A stretch of DNA of 64,000 nucleotides from Fuerstiella sp. Lineage in GTDB: Bacteria > Planctomycetota > Planctomycetia > Planctomycetales > Planctomycetaceae. Each line of letters opens with the position of its first letter. Position 1 is the stretch's first letter. The position numbers and the translations under genes are program-made. The notes under the pieces were generated by a model. That model was not told the origin of the DNA, searched no databases, and was given only the letters and a program-made list of their open reading frames with translations. Positions 1 to 8,130 of this stretch are shown in pieces. The DNA is taken from the NCBI GenBank assembly GCA_022843805.1, contig JALHMY010000045.1, forward strand, positions 1 through 64,000. Direction: 5' to 3'.

Positions 1-165
1 TTGTCCGTGGTATTGCGAGGCTGAGCATAGCGGTACGGTTCACCCGTCGTCAGTAGCCGCCAGGCAATCACGGCCAGTTTGCGAGCGGTGGCCACCACCG
101 CCACGTTGTGGTTTTTGCGTAAGCGCACGGCGAACCGCAGGGCCGTTTTATCGGCCCTGGGCAGG
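1..165 (-). pseudogene. IS110-family transposase C-terminal fragment, runs off the left edge
   Basis: Reading the minus strand from about 165 to the window edge gives an open frame with the peptide pieces TALRFAVRLRK, VAVVATARKLAVIAWRLL and TGEPYRYAQP. This arrangement (basic stretch, then VAVVA.ARKL, then a hydrophobic helix and TGEPY) is what I remember of the C-terminal end of IS110/IS116-type transposases. The upstream part of the protein is missing because the sequence on that side is the end of an IS66 remnant. It is therefore a truncated transposase whose far end lies outside the window. The family call is from memory of the motif, not from a search. Confidence 0.5.
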
Positions 166-890
166 TCGCTTGCTGATCTTCTGTTGTCGAGACCGGTCTC
201 GCTCCACTTTGCGGATGTCGTCAATTTTCCAACGGTGTGCGGGGTGAGCTTTCAGCCAGGCATCCTGGAGCAGGTCACTCAGGTCCGGCGGATTGTCCGG
301 GTCGGAGTTGGTGCTCGCCAGACGAATGGGAAGCTCCTTCAGTACGGCATTCAGCCATGCCCATGGCTCCACTTTGCAGAGCTTTGCGCTGGCGATGATG
401 CTCAGCAGAATGGCGGCTCGATCACCACCCGAATGACTTCCAACAAACAGTGGTGCAGGCCCAGGGATTGCACCTGGGCCCCAACCCGGACGTGCAAGAT
501 CTCCAGGCATCCGGCTTTCCAGAGTGCCTCAATCAGCTCGCACAGGTTTTCCGCTTGTGGCACTCCTGACATAGCGTCTGAAGATTCAGCAGGAAGGTCG
601 CCTGTTCATCGCTGGCGAAGCAATGAGCTTTGCCGCGAGAACGTTGCAGCACTCGGTGGCATGCCGCTGCAATCCATTGCGGCTGATGCATCAGATCCAT
701 CTGGCGCACTCCACTTACGGCGTCCAATCGCCAGAGCGAGAACCGTATGTTTACTCAGATTGTTGTCAATCGTCAGAGCCTGCTCAAAGCAGCGATGTGC
801 GTGAGCCCGGCTCGCGACTTCAATAATTCGTCGGTTGCTCTGATGAATCAAAGGATCATAACCGCTGCAGGCGTGTGGGAGTTCCATTCA
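148..890 (-). pseudogene. Degenerate IS66-family transposase
   Basis: Pieces of an IS66-type DDE transposase appear in order on the minus strand but in different frames. Near 890-700 are IIEVASRAHAHRCFEQA, resembling the WAH.RR.F motif, and directly after it IDNNLSKHTV followed by GRRKW, resembling DNN..ER..R...GRKNW. In an intact protein these two motifs are far apart, so an internal deletion has fused them. After about 200 bases of unrelated sequence the C-terminal part resumes at about 450-150 with GSHSGGDRAAILLSIIASAK and VEPWAWLNAVL, then ends at a TAA at 148-150. The element has both an internal deletion and an insertion or frameshift, so it cannot make an active transposase. Confidence 0.65.
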
Positions 891-943
891 GTTAACTCTT
901 CCACCATCCGGTCATTGCCTGTTGCGGTCCAGCAGACACACAC

Positions 944-973
944 AAAGAGCCGTGATCAGGTCACGGCTCTTTG
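944..973 (-). terminator. Rho-independent-type hairpin downstream of hemH
   Basis: A perfect 12-bp inverted repeat (AAAGAGCCGTGA / TCACGGCTCTTT) with a 5-base loop lies immediately after the ferrochelatase stop codon. On the minus strand the stem ends in a short T run. Position and shape fit a transcription terminator for hemH. Confidence 0.65.
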
Positions 974-979
974 CCGTTA

Positions 980-2044
980 TCAGGTACCAGGTGGACGGCC
1001 CGCTGATGTCATGGGCGGGCGAGGGGGCGCGGGGCAGCAGTCCGTTGGGCAGACATCATGGTTGGGACCATACTGACCGATGCATTCCCGAGGACCATCG
1101 GAAATTCGTTCCTGAATGAGCTTCCGAATCATCGAGACGAATTTGGGATGAGCACCCGGAGTCGCCGCGCGGCTCATTTTCATTCCCAGCGAATCGCAGC
1201 ACTTCTTTGCCTCATCGTCCAGGTCATACAGCACTTCCATATGGTCAGAAAGGAAACCAACCGGCGAAATGACAACTTTTCGGGTACCGGCTGTCGCCAG
1301 TGAGCGAAGGAAGTCACAGATGTCAGGTTCCAGCCATGGATCCTGAGGTCGTCCGCTGCGGCTCTGAAAAACGAGTTTCCATCGGTCCGCGGGCAACTGA
1401 AGATTCTCGGCAATCAGCCGACAGGTCTCCAACAGCTGCTTTTCATAGTCCGAGGTTGACGACATGCTGAGAGGGATGCTGTGCGCTGTAAACGCAACGA
1501 ACACGTCACTGTGGGCGTTATCCGACGACTGATCCGCCAACGACTGAATTGACCGATCAACGCTTTCTGTGAGCACAGAAACAAAGTCCGGATGGTTATA
1601 AAACACTCGGATTTTTCCGATTTCCATCTCCGTGGCATCGGCTTCCTGCAGCGCAGCCGCCACATTCTCTCGGTACTGTCGGCATCCGGAATAGCAGCTG
1701 AAACCGGAGGTGATGTAAATCAGCGGTCGCCTGATTCCGTCCGCTTTCATCTGTCGGATGGTACCGGGAAGCAACGGATCCCAGTTTCTGTTTCCCCAGT
1801 AAATCGGCAGCGAAATTCCATGGGAGTCCAGTTCCTTCCGCAATGCGTCGATCAGTTCACGGCACTGAGCATTGATCGGGCTAACACCGCCGAAATGATA
1901 GTAGTGTTCGGCTACTTCAAGCAGGCGTTCCCGGGGAACGGGCTTTCCCCGCAAAACGTTCTCCAGAAACGGGATCACGTCTTCCCGCTTCTCAGGGCCG
2001 CCAAAGGACACAAACAGGACGGCATCGAAATTGTCGGCGGTCAC
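980..2044 (-). CDS. hemH: Ferrochelatase (probably coproporphyrin type, possible 2Fe-2S)
   Basis: Inserts ferrous iron into a porphyrin in the last steps of heme synthesis. The 354-residue protein has the family layout: FVSFGGPE near residue 11, YHFGGVSPIN near 49, the ITSGFSCYSGC segment at 111-121, the metal-binding/catalytic histidine in AFTAHSIP (H188) and the glutamate in SDHMEVLYDLDDE (E270). The SCYSGCRQYREN segment resembles the coproporphyrin ferrochelatases of Gram-positives and relatives more than the proteobacterial enzymes. The C-terminus carries four cysteines (C321, C332, C336, C337), compatible with a [2Fe-2S] cluster as known for some bacterial ferrochelatases. A proline-rich tail follows. 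The gene stands alone, ends at a clear hairpin, and no other heme gene is in the window. The enzyme call is secure; the coproporphyrin subtype and the cluster are inference. Confidence 0.93.
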   Translation of the reverse strand: MTADNFDAVLFVSFGGPEKREDVIPFLENVLRGKPVPRERLLEVAEHYYHFGGVSPINAQCRELIDALRKELDSHGISLPIYWGNRNWDPLLPGTIRQMKADGIRRPLIYITSGFSCYSGCRQYRENVAAALQEADATEMEIGKIRVFYNHPDFVSVLTESVDRSIQSLADQSSDNAHSDVFVAFTAHSIPLSMSSTSDYEKQLLETCRLIAENLQLPADRWKLVFQSRSGRPQDPWLEPDICDFLRSLATAGTRKVVISPVGFLSDHMEVLYDLDDEAKKCCDSLGMKMSRAATPGAHPKFVSMIRKLIQERISDGPRECIGQYGPNHDVCPTDCCPAPPRPPMTSAGRPPGT

Positions 2045-2115
2045 CGGGGCACTACTTTCATCAACGAACTGAGGGAACGATTCAATCGAACTGCATCAGA
2101 CTATAAGCGGAAAGA

Positions 2116-3009
2116 CTATCGGATTCGATCCAGCTCCGGAACTTTGTTCCGCGGTCCGATTGTTCGAGCAAATGCTTCCAGATGGCGGTAATTGTCACAA
2201 TAAGTGGTGTAACGCAAACCCTGTCGAATCTCGCTTGTCAGCGCCTGACCTCCCACGACAAGTGCCGCGCCGACTGACTGAGCGGTATCAAAAAGTATAT
2301 TCATACTGGATGTGAAGCGATCGGGATCTCGAATCACGGTCACACTGATCCACATCAGCTGCGGCCGATCTTTCATTAATGCGGAATTCAAAGAGCTGAA
2401 TGGAAGCATGTTTCCAAGTGATGATGCCCTCCAGCCAGCATCACGCAGCACCAGTTCCGCCATAGTTGTCGCGAGCGTATAAGGGTCACCATCCACCGTG
2501 CCGCCGATTGCAAAAGCGCCGTCAGGTGGCCCTTCCCCGACCGCTCGTCGCAGTTCATGCAGAACTCTCAGGCAAACTTCGCAAGCCCGCCGTTCCTGGT
2601 AGACGTCAAGGTCCCCACATCGCCACAGATCGCCAACCTGATGAAAAACTGATGTGATCGTGCCATCACAAATTTTGGACACACTCGTACCGGAGAGGTA
2701 AAGATCCATCACGATTCGCCGGGCCAGCATTTCATCTCCGGTCACCATTGCCTGCAGAAACTCGTTTCCGCTGATCTCTTCAGAACGAGCAGTGGCACCA
2801 ACGCCAGCGGGCAATCCGATAAGTTCGGGGCGGACGAGACCTATGCCTTCGCTTCTCACATAGTTCAGCACGGCATCCAGTGCCAGGCGACGGTGGCCCC
2901 CGGCTGTCTTCTCCGCACGAATCAAACCTTTGTCGACCCACCGCTTCAGAGATGACTCGCTCACTCCGATCGCAATGGCAATTTCTTTCGGTGAAAAGTA
3001 CTGGGACAA
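2116..3009 (-). CDS. CarH/LitR-like MerR-type regulator with B12-binding-like domain lacking the cobalamin histidines
   Basis: The N-terminus (residues 5-50) is a MerR-type winged helix: FSPKEIAIAIGVSE, then KRWVDKGLI and AGGHRRL. Residues 85-160 match the four-helix cap, and 165-285 the Rossmann-like cobalamin domain, of the CarH/LitR light sensors. In CarH a W-H pair, an E-H pair ten residues later and a lower axial histidine in E.H..G hold adenosylcobalamin. Here the corresponding residues read W129-R130, E139-R140 and G-D-P-Y177, so all three histidines are replaced. The protein probably does not bind B12 as CarH does. It may act as a B12-independent repressor, as known for some CarA proteins, or sense something else. 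It is divergent from the oxidoreductase/DUF1365/methyltransferase run, which is the likely target. Fold and family are well supported; the ligand is unknown. Confidence 0.85.
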   Translation of the reverse strand: MSQYFSPKEIAIAIGVSESSLKRWVDKGLIRAEKTAGGHRRLALDAVLNYVRSEGIGLVRPELIGLPAGVGATARSEEISGNEFLQAMVTGDEMLARRIVMDLYLSGTSVSKICDGTITSVFHQVGDLWRCGDLDVYQERRACEVCLRVLHELRRAVGEGPPDGAFAIGGTVDGDPYTLATTMAELVLRDAGWRASSLGNMLPFSSLNSALMKDRPQLMWISVTVIRDPDRFTSSMNILFDTAQSVGAALVVGGQALTSEIRQGLRYTTYCDNYRHLEAFARTIGPRNKVPELDRIR

Positions 3010-3340
3010 GGCTTTACTTCTTCAAAGGTGGACCGATTTTATTATGAACCGCGACAATGCTTCACACCGAACATTCTTGTAATCAGACTGCTTACAGCAG
3101 ACGGAGAGCAATTCTCCCGATTCTTCCTTACTGGCTCCCCGAACTTTGTAGATCGGAAACAGATCTGTGGCCAGGGTATTCCGGCCCCGGATGGACGTTT
3201 TCGACTGGAATTCCGCTGGACACACGAGAAACAGTGGCTAGAAAGCACAGTGTTCGTGGTTAAAATGACCGTTCTGGCCGTTTGGTTCTGGTTGCATGCG
3301 ACTAACTGGCCTTTCAATTTGAGTCTGGATTAGGCGGATC
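3010..3340. promoter_or_regulatory. Divergent intergenic region between the CarH-like regulator and the FAD/DUF1365/CFA run
   Basis: About 330 bases separate the two divergent start codons, so promoters for both directions and the regulator's operator should lie here. I could not pick a convincing repeated operator by eye. Small palindromes such as CAGATCTG near 3160 and GCATGC near 3295 are noted only as candidates. Open frames through this stretch look like chance frames. Confidence 0.4.
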
Positions 3341-4681
3341 ATGAAGATCGCGATCATCGGGGCGGGTATTTCGGGTCTGACCGCAGCGAGGCTGCTGCAT
3401 ACCGAGCATGAAATCCATGTTTTTGAGTCATCGGAACAGCCGGGCGGACACTCAAATACCGTCTGCTTCGAACTGGATGGTCAGCAGTACAGCATTGATA
3501 CAGGTTTCATCGTGTTCAATGATCGGACGTATCCGAATTTCATCGCCCTGCTGAAGACGCTTGGAGTCGAAGGTCTTGCGACGACAATGAGTTTCGCAGT
3601 TCGCTGTGATCGAACCGGCACGGAATACTGCGGATCAAATCTGAACGGACTGTTTGCTCAGCGCAGCAACCTCTGCAGACCATCGTTTCTGAAAATGGTT
3701 TACGATATTCTGCGATTCAATCGGCTTGGTACGAACGATGGTCATGACAGCGGCGAAGAAATGACCGTGGCAGAGTATCTCCGGTGGCGAGGATTCGGAA
3801 AAGAATTCGCAGAACATTATCTGCTGCCGATGGGTGCCGCAATCTGGTCCTGCCCGACCGGCACGTTTCAGAACTTCCCGATTCGTTTTATCCTGGAGTT
3901 CTACAGGAATCACGGGTTGCTGAGCCTGACGAACCGGCCACAGTGGTACACTATTCCGGGTGGATCCCGAAAATATGTCGAGCGTTTGTGCGATCCGTTT
4001 AAGCATCGAATTCATGTCAGGTCGCCGGTCCTTGCAGTGACCAGGGAGACGAAAAGTGTGCGAATTAAGACAAAAGACAACGAAGCCGAGTTTGATGAAG
4101 TCATCTTCTCCTGTCACAGTGATCAGGCGATGCGAATGCTGACTGATGCGACGACGCTGGAGCGCGAAGTACTTTCATCCTTTCTGTGGGAGGTCAACGA
4201 CACCGTTCTGCACACCGACACATCGGTGCTTCCGAGTCGTCGAAACGCATGGGCCGCATGGAATTACCGAATTCACAGGAATGACGTCAACCGGGCCACA
4301 GTCAGTTATAACATGAATATACTGCAACATCTGAAATCCTCGCACACGTTCTGTGTGACGCTGAATGACAGCGAATCGATCGCTCCTGAAAAAATCATCT
4401 CCCGACATACTTACTCGCACCCCGTATTCACGACCGCTCGCTCGAAAATGCAGCGAAGGCACGGGGAACTGATTCGTAACAATCGAACTTCTTACTGCGG
4501 AGCGTGGTGGGGAAACGGGTTTCATGAAGATGGAGTCACCAGTGCAATTGCAGTCTGCGAAAAATTTGGCATCAGTCGGGCATTTCTGAATGAATCGGCA
4601 GGCCCGGACGCGAGAGAAGGTCAGACACTGAAGGCTGAAAGCATCGCCGCTCTGGTCAATGAGGGAGCGGCCTGTGAATAG
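3341..4681 (+). CDS. FAD-dependent oxidoreductase (amine-oxidase/desaturase-like flavoprotein)
   Basis: The protein starts with a classic FAD-binding Rossmann motif, [12 protein letters not shown] at residues 4-15, followed by the acidic FES pocket and GGHSNTV, typical of the flavin-containing amine oxidase/phytoene desaturase superfamily. The next conserved block, [16 protein letters not shown], is characteristic of the COG2907-type flavoproteins that accompany DUF1365 and cyclopropane-synthase genes. The C-terminus has [13 protein letters not shown], the usual second FAD contact. The gene overlaps the next start and probably heads a translationally coupled operon. Its substrate is unknown; a role in modifying membrane lipids or responding to light or singlet oxygen is inferred from the neighbourhood. 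Length (446 residues) is normal for the family. Confidence 0.85.
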   Translation: MKIAIIGAGISGLTAARLLHTEHEIHVFESSEQPGGHSNTVCFELDGQQYSIDTGFIVFNDRTYPNFIALLKTLGVEGLATTMSFAVRCDRTGTEYCGSNLNGLFAQRSNLCRPSFLKMVYDILRFNRLGTNDGHDSGEEMTVAEYLRWRGFGKEFAEHYLLPMGAAIWSCPTGTFQNFPIRFILEFYRNHGLLSLTNRPQWYTIPGGSRKYVERLCDPFKHRIHVRSPVLAVTRETKSVRIKTKDNEAEFDEVIFSCHSDQAMRMLTDATTLEREVLSSFLWEVNDTVLHTDTSVLPSRRNAWAAWNYRIHRNDVNRATVSYNMNILQHLKSSHTFCVTLNDSESIAPEKIISRHTYSHPVFTTARSKMQRRHGELIRNNRTSYCGAWWGNGFHEDGVTSAIAVCEKFGISRAFLNESAGPDAREGQTLKAESIAALVNEGAACE

Positions 4682-5525
4682 CTGTATTTATTCGGGATTC
4701 GTACGTCACAGGCGTTTTCAGCCAGCTGACAACCAATTCGTTTATCGCATTTTTCAGATGTATCTGGATCTGGCAGAACTTCCCGCACTGTTTGACCCTT
4801 TTCTGTGCTGGTCAGCTCGACGCCCCGCGATTGCCTGGTTCCGGCGTAAGGATTATCTGGGTCCTGCAGAAGAGACACTTGATTCTTCGGTCCGGTCAGA
4901 AGTTGAACGTCAGACCGGCACTCGTCCGGAAGGACCAATAAGGCTCCTTACTAATCTGAGATACTTCGGAATTGGAATGAACCCGGTCAGCTATTTCTAT
5001 TGTTTTGATCCCACTGGCCGTCAACTACAATTTGTACTGGCCGAAGTTCACAATACACCCTGGGGAGAAAGGCACTGCTATGTGCTGACATCTCCTGTGT
5101 GTGATCGCACCGAACATGCGGTGACATTGTGGACCAGAAAGGAATTTCATGTATCTCCGTTCATGCCGATGAACATGCAGTATCGTTGGCGTCTGAATAA
5201 TCCGGGAGAACGACTGATCATTCATCTCGAGAACCACCATGATTTTGAACGAGATAAACTCATAATGTCAGGCAGTGACAAAGGGACCGGGCTGGCCAAT
5301 GAGCGAACGACCGTTTTTGAAGAGGACTCGGGATCAGCAGTGGAAAGACCATTTGATGTCACGCTGTCACTTCGTCGGATTCCAGTCAATCGAATTTCTC
5401 TCGCCCGTACACTCCTGCGACATCCCTGCATGTCACTCAAAATTCTGACCGCCATTTACTGGCAGGCACTCAAACTGTGGCTCAAAGGAGTTCCCTTTGT
5501 TCCTCATCCGCCAGCGGCTGCCTGA
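4674..5525 (+). CDS. DUF1365 family protein
   Basis: Sequence hallmarks are [15 protein letters not shown] at the N-terminus, the [14 protein letters not shown] segment, RRKDYLGP, then [22 protein letters not shown] and [12 protein letters not shown]. These are the conserved blocks of DUF1365. A GTG at 4674 is preferred over the ATG at 4659 because GAGGGAG lies just upstream of it and the overlap with the preceding stop is then only 8 bases. The biochemical role of DUF1365 is not established. It is repeatedly found beside FAD oxidoreductases, CFA-type methyltransferases and light or singlet-oxygen regulators, as here, so a part in fatty-acid modification is likely. The protein is probably cytoplasmic; I see no signal peptide. 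Confidence 0.88.
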   Translation: MNSCIYSGFVRHRRFQPADNQFVYRIFQMYLDLAELPALFDPFLCWSARRPAIAWFRRKDYLGPAEETLDSSVRSEVERQTGTRPEGPIRLLTNLRYFGIGMNPVSYFYCFDPTGRQLQFVLAEVHNTPWGERHCYVLTSPVCDRTEHAVTLWTRKEFHVSPFMPMNMQYRWRLNNPGERLIIHLENHHDFERDKLIMSGSDKGTGLANERTTVFEEDSGSAVERPFDVTLSLRRIPVNRISLARTLLRHPCMSLKILTAIYWQALKLWLKGVPFVPHPPAAA

Positions 5526-5617
5526 CTCAGCATGCACTGCCTGACCGAAGGCATTTCCGGCGATACCTAACCTGAGCCGATCAATCTTTTTCAACCTACT
5601 GGATTCTCCGATCACCC

Positions 5618-6949
5618 ATGTCCATTCCTCAGTGTGCCACCCAGACCGAGTCCTGTTCGCTACTTGAGACATCTGCCGCCACGCAATCATTTGGTTCATC
5701 TCATTTACACATCCATGATGATGCGCCTGCGGCTGAAGCACGGACGGTCGGCATCTTTCGTCGGATGATACAGGGCCATTTCAGCCGTGTGGATCGCGAC
5801 CAGCTGATTCTGCAGGAAGGAGATCAGCAGCAGCTGTTTGGACAACGGCACGAGGCAGAGCTGTCGGCAAGGATCTGCATTCATTCTTCCCGATTTTACA
5901 GGAAGGCAGTTTGGGGGGGGTCAATGGGTGCTGCAGAGTCTTACATGGATGGAGACTGGAGCTGCGATTCTCTGACCAGTTTTATGCGAGTCATGCTTCG
6001 AAACGAACAGGTGCTGGACGGCGTCGATTCCCTGTGGAGCTGCGTGACAAGCCTGACAGGACGTATCCGGCACTGGCTGAATCGCAATTCCAGAATTGGC
6101 AGCCGCCGAAATATCGGCGAACACTACGATCTTGGCAATGATTTTTTCCGACTGTTTCTCGACGAAACCATGATGTATTCTTCCGCCATCTTTGAATCGC
6201 CCCAGAGTCAGCTGCGAGATGCATCGCTCAATAAGCTTGATCGGGTATGTCGGTCGCTGAAACTCTCCCCGGCGGATCGTGTCGTCGAAATTGGAACAGG
6301 GTGGGGCGGATTCGCGATTTATGCGGCCCGCAACTACGGCTGCCATGTCACCACAACGACGATATCGAACGAACAATACGTGATGGCCTGTCGTCGAGTT
6401 CAGGAAGAAGGACTTTCAGACCGTGTGACCGTTCTTCTGCAGGACTATCGTGATCTTAAGGGAAACTTTGACAAGCTTGTCTCGCTGGAAATGATCGAAG
6501 CGGTGGGCCGTCAATATTTGCCGCAGTACTTCAAAAAATGTGACAGCCTTCTGAGTTCACGGGGCGCGATGCTGATTCAGGCCATTACGATGCCGGAACA
6601 ACGATTTGCACGTTACGCCAAGTCGGTGGACTTCATTCAAAAGTATGTGTTTCCCGGTGGATTTCTGCCATCTGTTACCGAAATGCAGAACTGCATTCGG
6701 ACATCCACATCGCTCAGACTGCTTTCGCTGGAAGATTTTGGCCTGCACTACGCACTGACTCTGAGACACTGGAATCATCGATTTCACGGTCGGATTGAAG
6801 AAGTGAAAGCGCTGGGTTTCAGCGAACGATTCATCCGGATGTGGCGTTATTATCTTTGTTACTGCGAAGCAGCGTTTCTGGAACGTGCAACCGGCGTGGT
6901 GCAGGCCGTCTGGGCGAAGCCCGAATCGCCGATTGGACTGTCACTCTGA
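5618..6949 (+). CDS. Cyclopropane-fatty-acyl-phospholipid synthase family methyltransferase
   Basis: A SAM-dependent enzyme expected to add a methylene or methyl group to unsaturated acyl chains of membrane phospholipids. Residues 84-185 form the N-terminal lipid-binding part, ending in IGEHYDLGNDFF (167-178) and MMYSSAIF. The SAM-binding glycine motif VVEIGTGWGGFA is at 222-233. SLEMIEAVG, IQAITMPEQR, FIQKYVFPGG and LRHWNHRF are the other conserved blocks of the Cfa family. The N-terminal 45 residues are variable and the exact start is uncertain, but the ATG fits the spacing after the DUF1365 gene (about 90 bases). It is the first of two related methyltransferases in the run, and the closer one to classical Cfa. 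Confidence 0.9.
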   Translation: MSIPQCATQTESCSLLETSAATQSFGSSHLHIHDDAPAAEARTVGIFRRMIQGHFSRVDRDQLILQEGDQQQLFGQRHEAELSARICIHSSRFYRKAVWGGSMGAAESYMDGDWSCDSLTSFMRVMLRNEQVLDGVDSLWSCVTSLTGRIRHWLNRNSRIGSRRNIGEHYDLGNDFFRLFLDETMMYSSAIFESPQSQLRDASLNKLDRVCRSLKLSPADRVVEIGTGWGGFAIYAARNYGCHVTTTTISNEQYVMACRRVQEEGLSDRVTVLLQDYRDLKGNFDKLVSLEMIEAVGRQYLPQYFKKCDSLLSSRGAMLIQAITMPEQRFARYAKSVDFIQKYVFPGGFLPSVTEMQNCIRTSTSLRLLSLEDFGLHYALTLRHWNHRFHGRIEEVKALGFSERFIRMWRYYLCYCEAAFLERATGVVQAVWAKPESPIGLSL

Positions 6950-6996
6950 GCATACCATTACCTGAGATCAATACTTCGTCCAAAGGTGACCAGGCA

Positions 6997-8130
6997 ATGG
7001 CTCTTCAATTGCTGACAGGATTTCTGGTACGACAGGGTGAAAAATCCTGGATGCCGGATATTGTTGTTCGCGCCGGAATTCGCAGATTGCTGACGATTCG
7101 ACTGCAATCTCTGGCCCGAATCGGTGTTGAGCGGTCCAGCGAATTGTTTCGGAGCTTTCAGGAAGAAGCTGGCCACGGACCGCTGGCTCATGTTCCTCAA
7201 AAGGCAAACGAGCAGCACTATGAGTTGCCTGCGGATTTCTTCAGACTGGTTCTTGGCAGCCATTTGAAATACAGCAGCGGCTACTTTCTAAACCCGAATG
7301 ACCACCTGAACAAGGCGGAGGAAACCGCACTGCGACTGACTTGCGAACATGCGGAGTTGTCTGACGGTCAGCGGATTCTTGAACTGGGCTGCGGCTGGGG
7401 CTCTTTGAGCCTGTTTATGGCGAGGCAGTTTCCAAACAGCCGCATTCTGGCTGTTTCGAACTCGCATTCACAGCGACACTTCATTCAGAATGAAATTCAA
7501 AAATTCGGACTCGGTAATCTTGAGGTCAGGACCTGTGATATCAATGATCTTTCGCTGACCGAAACATTCGATCGTGTTGTTTCCGTCGAGATGTTTGAGC
7601 ATGTTCGAAATCATGCAGGATTAATGGAGCGAATTAGTCGCTGGCTGACACCGAACGGAAAATTGTTCGTACACATTTTCTGCCACAACCGGTTTACCTA
7701 CGCTTTTGAAGACGACGGGCCATCCAGCTGGATGGCCCGCCATTTTTTCAGCGGGGGAGTTATGCCGGGACGCGACCTGCTGATGCAGTGTCAGCAGCAT
7801 CTGGCTTTGCAGCAGAGATGGGACTGGGACGGCCGGCATTATCAGAGAACCTGCAACCTTTGGCTGTCGAGAATGGACGATCACGATGAAGAAGTGAACA
7901 GCATTCTGAAACAAACTTACGGAAACGACTGGCTGCTTTGGAAACAGCGATGGCGCATCTTTTTTATGTCATGCGCCGAACTGTTCGGCTTTAATAATGG
8001 CCAGGAATGGCACGTCAGTCATTATCTTTTTCATAAGAACAGACTGAGATTCGAGTCGTCAGATTCCGTAAACCAGAAGGTGAATAATTCGTCGTCTTCT
8101 GCGTCTGACGCAGATGAATCGCTGGTGTAG
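6997..8130 (+). CDS. Second CFA-like SAM-dependent methyltransferase
   Basis: Start taken at the ATG at 6997, 47 bases after the previous stop, preceded by AAAGGTGA; an in-frame ATG inside the upstream gene is less likely. The protein (377 residues) has QHYELPADFF, LKYSSGYF, the SAM motif ILELGCGWGSLSLF, VVSVEMFEHVRNH and SWMARHFFSGGVMP. This pattern is the CFA/coclaurine-N-methyltransferase-like branch, distinct from the neighbouring enzyme, so the pair is unlikely to be a recent duplication. A serine-rich tail ends the protein. In similar clusters such enzymes act on fatty acids, but the substrate here is not shown. The last 100 bases overlap the 3' end of the minus-strand gene at 8031-8954, and an unusual perfect palindrome sits inside the gene. 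Confidence 0.87.
   Translation: MALQLLTGFLVRQGEKSWMPDIVVRAGIRRLLTIRLQSLARIGVERSSELFRSFQEEAGHGPLAHVPQKANEQHYELPADFFRLVLGSHLKYSSGYFLNPNDHLNKAEETALRLTCEHAELSDGQRILELGCGWGSLSLFMARQFPNSRILAVSNSHSQRHFIQNEIQKFGLGNLEVRTCDINDLSLTETFDRVVSVEMFEHVRNHAGLMERISRWLTPNGKLFVHIFCHNRFTYAFEDDGPSSWMARHFFSGGVMPGRDLLMQCQQHLALQQRWDWDGRHYQRTCNLWLSRMDDHDEEVNSILKQTYGNDWLLWKQRWRIFFMSCAELFGFNNGQEWHVSHYLFHKNRLRFESSDSVNQKVNNSSSSASDADESLV
7716..7746 (+). repeat. Intragenic perfect palindrome followed by a T run
   Basis: CGGGCCATCCAG / CTGGATGGCCCG is a 24-bp perfect palindrome inside the second methyltransferase gene, followed two bases later by six T residues. It looks like a rho-independent terminator placed within a coding region. 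The encoded DGPSSWMARHFF is itself conserved in the family, so part of the palindrome is constrained by protein sequence. With no loop bases a simple hairpin needs at least four unpaired centre bases. Confidence 0.5.
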
